From positions 184,178 through 248,177 of the forward strand of contig NZ_AWNK01000006.1 in NCBI RefSeq assembly GCF_000469585.1: 64,000 bases of DNA. Direction: 5' to 3'. This stretch comes from Chrysiogenes arsenatis DSM 11915. Its GTDB lineage: Bacteria; Chrysiogenota; Chrysiogenetes; Chrysiogenales; Chrysiogenaceae. The notes under the pieces are model-generated. The model ran no database searches, was not told where the DNA came from, and worked only from the letters and a program-made list of their open reading frames with translations. Shown here one piece after another: positions 55,196 through 64,000 of the stretch (position 1 is its first letter; each line of letters begins with the position of its first letter). The position numbers were made by a program, and so were the translations under genes.

Positions 55196-57196
55196 TTATT
55201 TCGAAAGTGAGAGTTTATTAACAACAACCTCGGCGAGATCCATAACTTTCAGGTTTTCTTCAAACCCGCCCGTTTTAATGCCATCTTCAAACATCGTCAG
55301 GCAAAACGGACAGTTCGCCACCAACAGTGGCACATTCGTTTCCGCTGCCATGCGTACTCGTTCGACATTGATTCTTTTGCCAAGCGTTTCTTCAGCAAGA
55401 ATTCTCCCGCCGCCAGCGCCACAGCAAAACCCATCAATGCCATGCTTTTCCATTTCCTGAATGGTACCGCCAACCTGTGCCAGAGTTTTGCGCGGTTCCT
55501 GCGTAATATCCTTATAACGACTGAGATAGCAGGAGTCGTGATAGGTCGCAGAAAACGCCTCCAGACCGCCAGCAATATCCAGTTTCCCTTCATCAATCAA
55601 CGTTTGTATAAATATTGAGTGGTGTTCGACAGGAATATCGAGCCCGAAATCTTTATAGTCGCGCGATAAGGTATTAAAGCAATGCGGACAGGTCGTCACA
55701 ATACGCGAAACACCATATCCTTTGATGGTTTCGACGTTTTCTGTGGCCTGCATCTGGAAAAGATATTCATTACCAAGCTTTCGCACCGGTTCGCCGCAAC
55801 ATTTTTCTTCTTTGCCTAGTATCCCAACACGGAGTCCAGCAGCGTTGCAGATCGCAATAAAGCTTCTGGCCACGTCGCGATTGCGCTTATCAAATGAAGC
55901 GTAACAACCTGCAAAATAAAGAATGTCGGCGGTTTCACCTTCACTCAGACGGGCAACATCAAGACCATCCGCCCAATCACCACGACTCGCATAGGCCAGC
56001 CCAAATGGGTTGCCATTGACTTCAATGTTGCCTATTGCAGTGCGAACTTCATCGCCAGGAAACTCACCTTCCATGAGTGAAAGACTCTGACGCATGCCGA
56101 TGATTTTATTGACATGCTCCACATTCGCGGGACAAATATCCTGACAGGCGCGGCAGGTTGTGCATGACCAGAGTACGTCGTGCGTCACACATTCCGCGAG
56201 GCTCGTTTGCGGATTTTCGCCAACAGCCACTTCGCCAATCTGCTGAATAAGTTTCATCGGAGAGAGCGGTTTATCGGTCACATACGCGGGACAACGATCC
56301 TGACACCGCTGACAGCTAATGCAGGCATCGGTGTCAAAAATATCCTTCCAAGTGAGATCATGAATGGTAGAAACCCCGTACTGCTCGATAGTTTCATCTT
56401 CAAGCGGTATAGGAGCGAGCGTCCCTTTCGCGCGTAAATCGCCGAGAAAGTAGTTTGCCGGAATGGTAAAAATATGCCGCAGCTTCGTGAAAGGGATGGC
56501 GACAATAAAGGCCAGCACAATCAGAAAGTGGAGCCACCAAAGAGCGCTGTGCAAAGCCAGTACGGTATCGGCATGCAAAGAGGTAAACAGTTGGCCGAAG
56601 ACAAGCCCTACCGGTGAATACCACATAAGCGTTGAAGCTTGTGGGATCTCTGTTGCCGCCATGCGTGCCCCTTCGACCAAAAATCCTGTGACGAGAATAG
56701 CAAAAAGCATACCGTGAATCGCGTAGTCGTCGCGAATCGATTCAATTTCCTTGGGTTGCGTAAAAAAGCGCCGAGCCATGAGAAACGCCAACATAACGAT
56801 ACCCACGGCTCCGGCAATATCAAGTACCAGTGAAAAAAGGAGGTAGAAGGTGCCTTTTAAAAAGACATATCCGAAAACCGGATCGGTGAGATCAGCCTGA
56901 AGCATAATCAACAGCGTTCCGATAAACAGCAACAGAAACGACCAGAAGAAAAATGCATGAAAACCGCCTCGCTTTTTCACCCGCAATACTTTTGTCTGCT
57001 GCAGCGCTAAACGGAGCATCGCGTGGATCCGCACCGCCGGTTGGTCAAAACGCTCAACATCCTTCCCTTGGCGGTAGAGTGCGATCCGGCGGTAAAAACC
57101 CCAAATACACAAAGCGATGGCAACAAAGCTCAGCAGATACATCGGCAGGATGACGCCCGAACCTATGTTCCAGTATATTTCACGAGTGAATTCCAT
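55196..57196 (-). CDS. Membrane Fe-S oxidoreductase, probable ETF:quinone reductase (EMO type)
   Basis: A 666-residue protein. The first 250 residues hold about six transmembrane helices resembling a NarI-type cytochrome b subunit. A ferredoxin-like region (about 290-375) has CISCQRCQDRCPA and CTTCRACQDICPA for two [4Fe-4S] clusters. The last 280 residues have two CCG domains (KCCGEPV, then TCPHC; FCCGAGGG, then NCPFC) as in HdrB/GlpC-like proteins. Such genes beside etfAB in anaerobes are proposed to move electrons from acyl-CoA oxidation to menaquinone. GGAGG 5 nt before the ATG at 57196 fixes the start. Confidence 0.9.
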   Translation of the reverse strand: MEFTREIYWNIGSGVILPMYLLSFVAIALCIWGFYRRIALYRQGKDVERFDQPAVRIHAMLRLALQQTKVLRVKKRGGFHAFFFWSFLLLFIGTLLIMLQADLTDPVFGYVFLKGTFYLLFSLVLDIAGAVGIVMLAFLMARRFFTQPKEIESIRDDYAIHGMLFAILVTGFLVEGARMAATEIPQASTLMWYSPVGLVFGQLFTSLHADTVLALHSALWWLHFLIVLAFIVAIPFTKLRHIFTIPANYFLGDLRAKGTLAPIPLEDETIEQYGVSTIHDLTWKDIFDTDACISCQRCQDRCPAYVTDKPLSPMKLIQQIGEVAVGENPQTSLAECVTHDVLWSCTTCRACQDICPANVEHVNKIIGMRQSLSLMEGEFPGDEVRTAIGNIEVNGNPFGLAYASRGDWADGLDVARLSEGETADILYFAGCYASFDKRNRDVARSFIAICNAAGLRVGILGKEEKCCGEPVRKLGNEYLFQMQATENVETIKGYGVSRIVTTCPHCFNTLSRDYKDFGLDIPVEHHSIFIQTLIDEGKLDIAGGLEAFSATYHDSCYLSRYKDITQEPRKTLAQVGGTIQEMEKHGIDGFCCGAGGGRILAEETLGKRINVERVRMAAETNVPLLVANCPFCLTMFEDGIKTGGFEENLKVMDLAEVVVNKLSLSK

Positions 57197-57235
57197 GACG
57201 GCCTCCATATACGAAGCAATATTTATATTGACCCT

Positions 57236-58375
57236 TTACGAGAGAAGCATTTTTGAAATAACGATCCGTTGAACCTCGCTGGTTCCTTCGTAGATCTCCG
57301 TGATCTTCGCATCGCGGTACATCCGCTCAACTTCATAGTCACAGATAAAGCCATACCCACCGTGAATCTGAATAGCTTCCTTGGTGACATAGGTGGCTGT
57401 TTCTGACGCAAGCATTTTGCACATCGCCGATTCCATGGAATAATTCTTCTGATTATCTTTCATCCAAGCTGCCTTATAGGTCATCAGCTTGCTGGTTTCG
57501 ATTCGTGCCCACATGTCGGCCAACTTAAATTGAATGGCTTGCAGGTTGCAGATGGGGGCGCCGAATTGCTTGCGTTCTTTCGAATAGTTCAGCGCTAGCG
57601 TAAAAGCTCCTTCGGCAATCCCAAGTGCTTGCGACGCAATCCCGATACGACCACCGTTAAGGGTTTCCATCGCAATTTTAAAACCTTGCCCTTCTTGTCC
57701 GAGCAAATTTTCGGCAGGCACGCGTACATCGTCGAGCCCAAAGGCCGTGGTGTAACTTCCACGAATCCCCATCTTGTTTTCATTTTTAAGGATTTCAACG
57801 CCAGGCGATTCCAAATCAACAATAAAAGCAGATACTCCTTTGTGCTTCAGCCCTTTATCGAATGTGGCAAGCACAACACCCGTGCCACGGTAGGCACCAT
57901 TGGTAATGAATATCTTTGATCCGTTTATGACAAATTCATCACCTTCACGGCGATAGGTTGTCGTAATGGCTCCCGCATCGCTCCCCGCATCCGGTTCCGT
58001 CAGCAGAAAACATCCGATTTTTTCCCCTGAAGTCAGATCGGGCAACCACTGCATTTTCTGCTCTTCCGTACCAAAGCGGTAAATCGGGTCGCATGCCAAC
58101 GACGTATGGGCAGAAATCAGTACTCCCGTCGAAGCGCACGCTTTGGAAACTTCTTCAACAACAATAGCGTACGAAAGCATGTCCATGCCGGCTCCGCCGT
58201 ACTCTTCTGGGATATAACTCCCCAAGAAACCCATTTCCGCAATGGCGTGCACCAACTCATTCGGAATTTCATGGTTTTCATCAATTGATACCGCCAGAGG
58301 TTTAATCTCTTTAAGAACAAAATCACGAACGGCATCTTGTAAAACTTTATGATCCTGGCTCAGGTCAAAATTCAT
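57236..58375 (-). CDS. Acyl-CoA dehydrogenase (short-chain type) 2
   Basis: A 379-residue FAD enzyme with FLLTEPDAGSDAGAI, FGAPICNLQAIQFKLADM and the catalytic glutamate in EIYEGTSEVQRIVI. It resembles butyryl-CoA dehydrogenase (Bcd) of clostridia. GAGGTG precedes the ATG. It lies between the enoyl-CoA hydratase and the Fe-S oxidoreductase genes, and is probably the straight-chain enzyme. Confidence 0.94.
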   Translation of the reverse strand: MNFDLSQDHKVLQDAVRDFVLKEIKPLAVSIDENHEIPNELVHAIAEMGFLGSYIPEEYGGAGMDMLSYAIVVEEVSKACASTGVLISAHTSLACDPIYRFGTEEQKMQWLPDLTSGEKIGCFLLTEPDAGSDAGAITTTYRREGDEFVINGSKIFITNGAYRGTGVVLATFDKGLKHKGVSAFIVDLESPGVEILKNENKMGIRGSYTTAFGLDDVRVPAENLLGQEGQGFKIAMETLNGGRIGIASQALGIAEGAFTLALNYSKERKQFGAPICNLQAIQFKLADMWARIETSKLMTYKAAWMKDNQKNYSMESAMCKMLASETATYVTKEAIQIHGGYGFICDYEVERMYRDAKITEIYEGTSEVQRIVISKMLLS

Positions 58376-58393
58376 TGCATCACCTCAGAAATG

Positions 58394-59176
58394 TTATTTC
58401 CCGACAAAGGTTGCCGGGCGCTTTTCAATAAAAGCATTCATCCCCTCACGTTGATCGTCCGTAGCGAACAACGTTCCGAAAAGTGCCGCTTCCAAGCGAT
58501 AGGCGTCATCGAGCGCCATATTTGCCCCGCTCTGCACCGCCTCTTTCGCACGCGAAACGGCCAATGGCCCTTTCGTGGCAATTTCACGTGCCACATCAAG
58601 AACCGTCGCCAGCAATGCCTCGGGTGGGCACACTTCATTCACGATTCCCCACGCCAAGGCTTTTTCTGCGCTAATAACGCGGCCAGTAAAAATAAGCTCC
58701 TTGGCACGCCCAGCTCCGATACGACGCGTAAGGTTTTGTGTACCTCCAAAGCCGGGAATTACCCCTAAACCCACTTCAGGCAGCCCAAATTTGGCTTTTG
58801 CTGAGGCATAGATAAAGTCACACGCGAGCGCCAACTCAAGCCCACCACCAAGCGCAAAGCCGTTGGCGGCGGCAATGATCGGCTTGGCTCCCTGTTGCAT
58901 AAGGCTGACGGTGCGCTGACCCGCGTGGGCAAAGGCACGACTCTCAGATGCGCTCATCTGCGCCATCGCTTTAATATCAGCGCCAGCAACGAATGACTTT
59001 TCTCCCGCACCAGTCAGTATAATGACGCGCACCGCTTCATCGTTCTGCAAGGCACTGATGGCCATTTCTAACTCTGAAATCACTTCGGCATTGAGGGCAT
59101 TGAGAGCCTGCGGCCGATTGATGGTAACGGTAGCAATCGAATCATCAGTCACTACCAAGAGATTCTGAAATGTCAT
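58394..59176 (-). CDS. Enoyl-CoA hydratase (crotonase)
   Basis: A 260-residue crotonase-fold enzyme adding water to crotonyl-CoA. Oxyanion and catalytic regions are FVAGADIKAMA, NGFALGGGLELALACD (Glu) and PEVGLGVIPGFGGTQNLTR (Glu). Length and motifs are standard. It is 18 nt before the dehydrogenase gene. Confidence 0.95.
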   Translation of the reverse strand: MTFQNLLVVTDDSIATVTINRPQALNALNAEVISELEMAISALQNDEAVRVIILTGAGEKSFVAGADIKAMAQMSASESRAFAHAGQRTVSLMQQGAKPIIAAANGFALGGGLELALACDFIYASAKAKFGLPEVGLGVIPGFGGTQNLTRRIGAGRAKELIFTGRVISAEKALAWGIVNEVCPPEALLATVLDVAREIATKGPLAVSRAKEAVQSGANMALDDAYRLEAALFGTLFATDDQREGMNAFIEKRPATFVGK

Positions 59177-59191
59177 ATCGCACGCTCCTCG

Positions 59192-60037
59192 TTAGTATTG
59201 GTAGAAACCACGACCAGATTTGCGACCGTAGTAACCCGCATTCACCATTTTTACGAGTAAAGGGCATGGGCGATATTTGGGATCTTTAAACCCGTCATAG
59301 AGGACATTGGCAATCGCCAAAACCGTGTCGAGTCCAATAAAGTCGGCCAACGTCAACGGCCCCATTGGCTGATTGGTGCCAAGTTTCATCCCCTTGTCGA
59401 TATCTTCAGCCGTCGCAATCCCTTCGTAGAGGGCAAAGGCCGCTTCGTTGATCATAGGGATCAAGATGCGGTTCACAATAAAGCCCGGATAATCCTGTGA
59501 AACCGCCATTTCTTTCCCAAGTGTGGTAATGGCCTCTGCAATGGTGGCAAAGGTTTCATCGCTGGTGGCATGGCCACGAATAACTTCAACCAACGCCATA
59601 ACCGGCACTGGATTCATAAAATGCATCCCGATAACACGATCAGGACGGCTGGTAGCGGAAGCAATTTTCGTAATCGGAATGGAAGAGGTGTTGGATGCGA
59701 GGATGGCGTTTTTGTTGGTTACGGTTTCATCAAGTTGCTTGAAGATAGAAAGCTTGAGCGATTCGTTTTCCGTAACGGCTTCAATCGCCAGATCAACCCC
59801 AGCTAAATCTGCCATACTGGTAGTCGAAGATATACGACCCATAATTTCCGGAATAACAGAAGACTCAATTGCCCCTTTTTTGGCCTGACGCTCCAGATTG
59901 GCCTGAATGGTTTTCAACGCCTTGGCGAGTTGTTCTTGTGAAATATCGAAAAGAATGACGCGAAAACCTTTTTGTGCAAAAACGTGAGCAATGCCATTGC
60001 CCATTTGTCCGGCTCCGAGTACGCCAATATGTGTCAT
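59192..60037 (-). CDS. hbd: 3-hydroxybutyryl-CoA dehydrogenase
   Basis: A 281-residue NAD-dependent enzyme. It opens [20 protein letters not shown] with the dinucleotide loop at residues 8-13, and carries the catalytic [15 protein letters not shown] (His) and [20 protein letters not shown] (Asn) segments. GGGAGGATGTT before the ATG at 60037 decides the start against a longer frame. It lies 11 nt after the thiolase. Confidence 0.95.
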   Translation of the reverse strand: MTHIGVLGAGQMGNGIAHVFAQKGFRVILFDISQEQLAKALKTIQANLERQAKKGAIESSVIPEIMGRISSTTSMADLAGVDLAIEAVTENESLKLSIFKQLDETVTNKNAILASNTSSIPITKIASATSRPDRVIGMHFMNPVPVMALVEVIRGHATSDETFATIAEAITTLGKEMAVSQDYPGFIVNRILIPMINEAAFALYEGIATAEDIDKGMKLGTNQPMGPLTLADFIGLDTVLAIANVLYDGFKDPKYRPCPLLVKMVNAGYYGRKSGRGFYQY

Positions 60038-60048
60038 AACATCCTCCC

Positions 60049-61227
60049 TTATATTTTTTCTACAATGACCGCGACGGCTTCTCCGCCACCAATACACAAC
60101 GTTGCCAATCCATAACGCACATTGCGCCGGTGCAGTTCACGAACAACGGTGATGGCCAGACGGGTCCCGCTCACGCCTATCGGATGACCAATGGCGCACG
60201 CGCCACCATTGACGTTCACTTTATCGATAGGTATTTTGAGCTGCTTCACCGCGAGGAGTGCTACGGAGGCAAACGCTTCGTTAATTTCGAAAAGATCAAT
60301 GTCGTTGATACTGATACCTGCTTTGGCGCATACCTTTTGAATAGCGCCGACTGGCGCTTCAGGGAAGTAATTTGGCTGCATACTATTGGTGGCCATGGCG
60401 ACGATCCGCGCTTTTGGCACTAGGCCGAATTGACGCACTGCCTCCGCGCTGGCAAGCAGTACGGCCGCCGCGCCATCATTGATAGTAGAAGCATTCCCCG
60501 CTGTAATCGTGCCATCTTTTTTAAAGACTGTTTTCAGCGTAGGAAGTTTTGCGATATCTCCTTTAAATGGCTCTTCATCTTCGCTAATAATGATTTCTTT
60601 CCCTTTAGCCAGTTTGACAAACGGGACAATTTCATCCTGAAAAATCCCTTCTTTGACCGCAGTTTGTGCCAACTGATACGAGCGCGCGGCAAACTCATCT
60701 TGCTCCGCACGGGTCAGCCCATTGCGCTCAGCACTCTCCTCGCCTATTTCTCCCATGTGACGACCGGAATATGGATCCTGCAGCCCATCATAAATCATCA
60801 GATCAAATATCTCGGAGTGCCCCATACGATACCCAGTGCGCCCTTTTTTGAGAATGTATGGTGCAGTAGACATACTCTCCATCCCGCCAGCAACCACCAC
60901 ATTGGCATCACCCAAGATGATGGAATTCGCCCCTAACATGATAGATTTCAAGCCACTACCACAGACTTTATTGATAGTTAGCGCCCCTGCGGAGTCTGGA
61001 ATGCCCGCGCCGCGCATAGCTTGACGTGCCGTCGCTTGGCCACAACCACCAGCCAATACATGCCCCATAATAACTTCACCAATCGCTTCTGGGCTGATTT
61101 TGGTGGCATCGAGCACCCCTTTGATAGCGCAAGCGCCCAAGGTTGGTGCATCTTGGTCAGAAAGAGCCCCATTAAACGATCCAAACGGCGTTCTTTTCCC
61201 TTCAACAATGAATACTTCTGCGCCCAT
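60049..61227 (-). CDS. Acetyl-CoA acetyltransferase (thiolase)
   Basis: A 392-residue thiolase with nucleophile Cys89 ([11 protein letters not shown]), the [15 protein letters not shown] segment with His, and the second Cys in LCIGGGEA. In this setting it cleaves acetoacetyl-CoA to two acetyl-CoA. The start at 61227 has AAAGGAG 8 nt before it; an upstream frame is less likely. It is first gene of the operon behind a consensus sigma-70 promoter with the MerR-type palindrome. Confidence 0.95.
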   Translation of the reverse strand: MGAEVFIVEGKRTPFGSFNGALSDQDAPTLGACAIKGVLDATKISPEAIGEVIMGHVLAGGCGQATARQAMRGAGIPDSAGALTINKVCGSGLKSIMLGANSIILGDANVVVAGGMESMSTAPYILKKGRTGYRMGHSEIFDLMIYDGLQDPYSGRHMGEIGEESAERNGLTRAEQDEFAARSYQLAQTAVKEGIFQDEIVPFVKLAKGKEIIISEDEEPFKGDIAKLPTLKTVFKKDGTITAGNASTINDGAAAVLLASAEAVRQFGLVPKARIVAMATNSMQPNYFPEAPVGAIQKVCAKAGISINDIDLFEINEAFASVALLAVKQLKIPIDKVNVNGGACAIGHPIGVSGTRLAITVVRELHRRNVRYGLATLCIGGGEAVAVIVEKI

Positions 61228-61310
61228 ACCTTTCACTCCTTTCGACAACCCACCGCGACTGTCAGGCGATTGCCGGTTCTTGTGTTGATCAAAGAGATAT
61301 ACTCTGCCCT

Positions 61311-61339
61311 CTTATAAATACCGTTGACGTTAATGTCAA
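61311..61339 (-). promoter_or_regulatory. Consensus sigma-70 promoter of the thiolase operon
   Basis: On the minus strand TTGACA, 17-nt spacer, TATAAG. The start would be near 61304, giving a leader of about 77 nt. The strength of the match suggests a promoter that must be held off by a repressor. Confidence 0.85.
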
Positions 61340-61340
61340 C
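61323..61340. promoter_or_regulatory. Operator, TTGAC-N6-GTCAA palindrome
   Basis: GTTGACGTTAATGTCAAC overlaps the -35 element and spacer of the thiolase promoter. It matches the palindrome at 47911-47926 before merR (TTGAC, GTTAAT or TTTAAC, GTCAA). Confidence 0.75.
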
Positions 61341-61462
61341 CGAAAACATAACGCATTTATATATTCATCGTGGAGCACTATTTTTTCCGCGATGTTTAGA
61401 GATACGAAATACGCTACCATGGAAAAATAAAAGCTAAAAACTACTCTTGCAACTCGCACTAA

Positions 61463-62632
61463 TTAGGCAAGATAGACTATCTCATCAGGAATGGCGGTAA
61501 TTTTCACACCACCTTTTTCGGTCACAATAAACGTGTTTTCAATGCCGATTGCGCCCCGTCCGGGTAAAACAAATTTTGGCTCAACGGCCACCACCTGATT
61601 TGCCCGCAGTGGAACTTTAAACCCTTGTGCCAAAACAGGTAACTCATCAAGTTCAAGTCCAACGCCATGCGCAACAAATTTCGCTTGCTCGCCGGGCATT
61701 CCCATAAAACTCTCACCGAGCCCCTCTTGATTTGCCATAGCGAGTGCTTCACTAAAGAGATCCTCGCAAATATTCCCCGGTATCAGCAGTTCTTGAATCC
61801 GTTTTTGTATTGCCAATGAGACGTCAAAAGCGCGCTTCAGCTCGGCATCAAGCGTGCCGATAACAAACATGCGTGTCATATCCGTAATGTAGCCGTTGAA
61901 AACACCCGTGTAGTCGATGAAAATCGGCTCATTAGCTTGAATCAAAGCAACTCCCGACCCATGCGGTGCGGCACTGGTTAAACCGCGCCCGGTAACCGCA
62001 CCATCAAAAAAACCTTCGCACGCCGCTCCCGCCGAGAGTGCTAATCCCATGAATAATTCCTGATTAAAAGCACGCATGCGGATATACCCTTCATTACCCG
62101 CCTTTCTCAGGCGATACTCAAATTCTGCGGCGACATCAACTTCGCGCATACCCGCCTTCAGAAACTGCGGAACCTGCTCAAATACGGAACAAAGCGACTT
62201 CGCACTCTGTGTTAGTAATTGCAGCTCGAACGGTGTCTTTTCGGAGCGAATATCTCGATAGGGGAGGGAGATATCGCAGAACTCTTTTCCCGGAAGCAAT
62301 TTGGAATAATACGCTTGTTGCTGCACTGGCAAGATGTCGTAGGAAAGTCCTATACGCATCACGCTTTCAGGAAAAGTTGCGGCAAATTCCTTACTCGGCG
62401 GAAACGGGCGGATATCCTCCAGTGGACTCTCTTGACAAGCACGCGTGTAACTTTTTTTGACGAGCAGGATCGGAACGCCTTCGGCAGGAACCCACAACAC
62501 TCCATTTTGCCGTGTGCCAGAGAAATAATAGATATCAATAGGAAGCTGAAAAAGCGCCCCGTCAATCTTTTGACCCTGTAGCGCAGACTGCAATTTTGCC
62601 ACGCGCACCATCGCTTCAGTACGTGTAATCAT
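61463..62632 (-). CDS. M24 family metallopeptidase (Xaa-Pro aminopeptidase-like)
   Basis: A 389-residue cytoplasmic protein with a creatinase-type N-terminal domain and a pita-bread C-terminal domain. Metal ligands are all visible: Asp in IDYTGVF, Asp in TDMTRMF, His in FVAHGVGLE, Glu in VEPKFV and Glu in IENTFIV. It may remove N-terminal residues from X-Pro peptides, or be a related hydrolase. It overlaps the nitroreductase stop as ATGA. Why it sits in an acid-oxidation cluster is unclear. Confidence 0.9.
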   Translation of the reverse strand: MITRTEAMVRVAKLQSALQGQKIDGALFQLPIDIYYFSGTRQNGVLWVPAEGVPILLVKKSYTRACQESPLEDIRPFPPSKEFAATFPESVMRIGLSYDILPVQQQAYYSKLLPGKEFCDISLPYRDIRSEKTPFELQLLTQSAKSLCSVFEQVPQFLKAGMREVDVAAEFEYRLRKAGNEGYIRMRAFNQELFMGLALSAGAACEGFFDGAVTGRGLTSAAPHGSGVALIQANEPIFIDYTGVFNGYITDMTRMFVIGTLDAELKRAFDVSLAIQKRIQELLIPGNICEDLFSEALAMANQEGLGESFMGMPGEQAKFVAHGVGLELDELPVLAQGFKVPLRANQVVAVEPKFVLPGRGAIGIENTFIVTEKGGVKITAIPDEIVYLA

Positions 62633-63180
62633 GCATCACCTCCAGTAGGCATTTCTTGGTTCCATGAATTGAGCATTGCAATCTCTTTCATCGCCTTACG
62701 CCCACGAGGCTTTGGATCTTGATCGGGATATCCCAGCGGCGTGATCCCCACCACGCGAATAGAAGGTGGGATTTGCAATACTTCGCGAATGCGTGCTTCG
62801 TCAAACCAGCCGATCCAACACGTTCCCAGCCCAAGTGCTGTTGCAGCAAGGCACAATTGCTGGAATGAAACGGCAACGTCTGCAACATAATATTCGATCC
62901 CGTTTTCAATGCCAGACTCCTGCGTATTCGCACAAACCACAATCACCACAGGCGCTTGCACAATCGCTTTGCGCCCGGGATTGTCTTCGGGAAATGCCGA
63001 GAGGATCTGCTCCTTGAGCGTTGGCATATCGATCACAATATAACGCCAGCATTGTAAGTTCTTCCAAGAAGGGGCAAGCCTCGCCGCTTCTAACACCTGC
63101 AGAATTGTTTCCTGTTGCACCGGTTGATTCGTATATTTGCGTATACTTCTCCGGTTTTTGATTACCTCGAAAATATCCAT
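62629..63180 (-). CDS. Nitroreductase family flavoprotein
   Basis: A 183-residue FMN protein: RRSIRKYTNQPV for FMN phosphate binding, APSWKNLQCWRYIV, and a LGLGTCWIGWF segment near the flavin. GGAGGAGATC before the ATG at 63180 decides the start. It lies 21 nt after the mutase gene. Substrate unknown; related proteins reduce nitro compounds, quinones or enoates, and a role in CoA-ester redox is possible only as a guess. Confidence 0.9.
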   Translation of the reverse strand: MDIFEVIKNRRSIRKYTNQPVQQETILQVLEAARLAPSWKNLQCWRYIVIDMPTLKEQILSAFPEDNPGRKAIVQAPVVIVVCANTQESGIENGIEYYVADVAVSFQQLCLAATALGLGTCWIGWFDEARIREVLQIPPSIRVVGITPLGYPDQDPKPRGRKAMKEIAMLNSWNQEMPTGGDA

Positions 63181-63201
63181 GATCTCCTCCACACAAACAC
63201 G

Positions 63202-64000
63202 TTACATGTTTCTCCGGTAGCGTCCGCCAACTTCAAAAAGCGCGCGAGTAATCTGGCCTAAAGAGGCATACCGTACCGTTTCCATCAGTTCGGCAAAGAT
63301 ATTCCCACCTGACGTAGCCACTTCTTGCAAACGTCGAATAGCTATAGCGGACTGTTCCTTGTTTGCTTCTTGGAATGCGCGCAGATTATTCACTTGTTGC
63401 TCTTTCTCTTCCGGAGTAGCGCGAGCAAGTTCTCCGACAGCGCCGTATCCTTCTTCACCAGCTCGTGGATTCAAGAACGTGTTCACGCCAATAATGGGTA
63501 GCTCACCACTGTGTTTTTTGTGTTCGTAGAGCATCGACTCTTCCTGAATCTTACTCCGCTGATATTGCGTCTCCATCGCACCTAACACGCCACCACGCTG
63601 ATCCAGCCTATCAAACTCACACAAAACCGCCTCTTCGACGAGGTCAGTCAATTCTTCGATAATAAAAGAACCTTGCTGCGGGTTTTCATTTTTGGCGAGA
63701 CCAAACTCTTTTGTGATAATCATCTGAATGGCCATGGCACGACGAACAGATTCTTCGGTCGGTGTCGTCACCGCTTCATCGTAAGCGTTGGTATGCAAAG
63801 AGTTGCAGTTATCATAGATCGCCATCAACGCTTGAAGCGTGGTACGAATGTCATTGAAATCCATCTCTTGCGCATGGAGCGAGCGCCCAGAGGTCTGAAT
63901 GTGATATTTCAGCTTTTGGCTCCGCTCATTGGCACCATATTTTTCGCGCATAGCAACCGCCCAGATTCTCCTAGCAACCCGTCCAATCACGGAGTATTCA
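63202..64000 (-). CDS. icmF: Fused isobutyryl-CoA mutase, C-terminal part (cut by window edge)
   Basis: The last 266 codons of an adenosylcobalamin-dependent acyl-CoA mutase; the frame stays open to the window edge. The segments [77 protein letters not shown] and the closing [10 protein letters not shown] are typical of IcmF, in which mutase and its G-protein chaperone are one chain, more than of methylmalonyl-CoA mutase. It interconverts isobutyryl-CoA and butyryl-CoA. The B12 and GTPase domains lie outside, so fusion is inferred. Confidence 0.82.
   Translation of the reverse strand, partial: EYSVIGRVARRIWAVAMREKYGANERSQKLKYHIQTSGRSLHAQEMDFNDIRTTLQALMAIYDNCNSLHTNAYDEAVTTPTEESVRRAMAIQMIITKEFGLAKNENPQQGSFIIEELTDLVEEAVLCEFDRLDQRGGVLGAMETQYQRSKIQEESMLYEHKKHSGELPIIGVNTFLNPRAGEEGYGAVGELARATPEEKEQQVNNLRAFQEANKEQSAIAIRRLQEVATSGGNIFAELMETVRYASLGQITRALFEVGGRYRRNM

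Noticed and set aside
1-64000. CRISPR array, insertion sequence, prophage or integrated element
   Set aside because: No spaced direct repeats, transposase, integrase or terminal repeats were seen, and gene order looks like ordinary chromosome.
63202-64000. Calling the mutase methylmalonyl-CoA mutase
   Set aside because: The visible C-terminal segments and closing residues are closer to the fused isobutyryl-CoA mutase type, and the neighbouring genes fit C4 acid oxidation. The rest of the gene is needed to be certain.

Overview
This window reads as chromosome of a motile, Gram-negative, largely anaerobic bacterium. The grounds are ADP-heptose synthesis (hldE, lipopolysaccharide core), a TonB-type protein, a class I desulfoferrodoxin, a flagellar late-gene block, sigma-54 and sigma-28 type promoters, and a CoA-based short-chain acid oxidation cluster with ETF and an Fe-S oxidoreductase. 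The phylum cannot be fixed by eye. Chrysiogenota, Deferribacterota or a Desulfobacterota-like lineage would fit, and this is only a guess. I see no insertion sequence, prophage, CRISPR array or rRNA gene.

Region 1 (1-7.2 kb): a ribE-glyA-dCMP deaminase operon on the minus strand; a 64-residue orphan protein; phoH2-tonB and the superoxide reductase gene on the plus strand; and pseC and rnhA closing the flagellar operon. Region 2 (7.2-15.5 kb): flgJ(M23 fusion), then flgM-flgN-flgK-flgL on the minus strand. FlgL is enormous (about 1523 aa). A near-consensus sigma-28 promoter precedes flgM and a sigma-54 promoter precedes flgJ. Region 3 (15.5-17.3 kb): an unknown small gene and the FetAB-type metal exporter. 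Region 4 (17.3-27.1 kb): a tightly overlapped operon on the minus strand, dgt - acidic receiver protein - purM - purN - M16-like - hldE - purU - ppsR - PP-loop ATPase, apparently starting with a nearly leaderless message. Two CAT-anticodon tRNAs (initiator and elongator Met) and corA lie just beyond.

Region 5 (28.5-47.5 kb) is the most interesting part: a large flagellin gene followed by a dense sensory island. It holds three chemoreceptors, an HD-GYP phosphodiesterase, a histidine-kinase-like protein without its catalytic boxes, a sigma-54 activator response regulator, a PAS histidine kinase, a GGDEF-EAL protein, a periplasmic histidine phosphatase and a Cache histidine kinase. The histidine kinase and the GGDEF-EAL protein share the same unrecognised N-terminal sensor module. 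One chemoreceptor and the Cache kinase share a different sensor. Three sigma-54 type promoters lie in the island, with recurrent GTCAA-N6-TTGAC dyads upstream of them. I propose one locally controlled circuit joining chemotaxis and c-di-GMP.

Region 6 (47.9-64 kb): a MerR-type and a MarR-type regulator, then a minus-strand catabolic block: fused isobutyryl-CoA mutase (cut by the window edge), nitroreductase, M24 peptidase, thiolase, 3-hydroxyacyl-CoA dehydrogenase, enoyl-CoA hydratase, acyl-CoA dehydrogenase, membrane Fe-S oxidoreductase, etfB, etfA, cobalamin adenosyltransferase, CaiB-like protein, second acyl-CoA dehydrogenase and a GctAB-type CoA transferase. Together they could activate isobutyrate or butyrate, isomerise isobutyryl-CoA to butyryl-CoA with B12, oxidise it to acetyl-CoA and pass the electrons to quinone. 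The promoters of merR and of the thiolase operon carry the same TTGAC-N6-GTCAA palindrome, so the MerR protein is the probable regulator.
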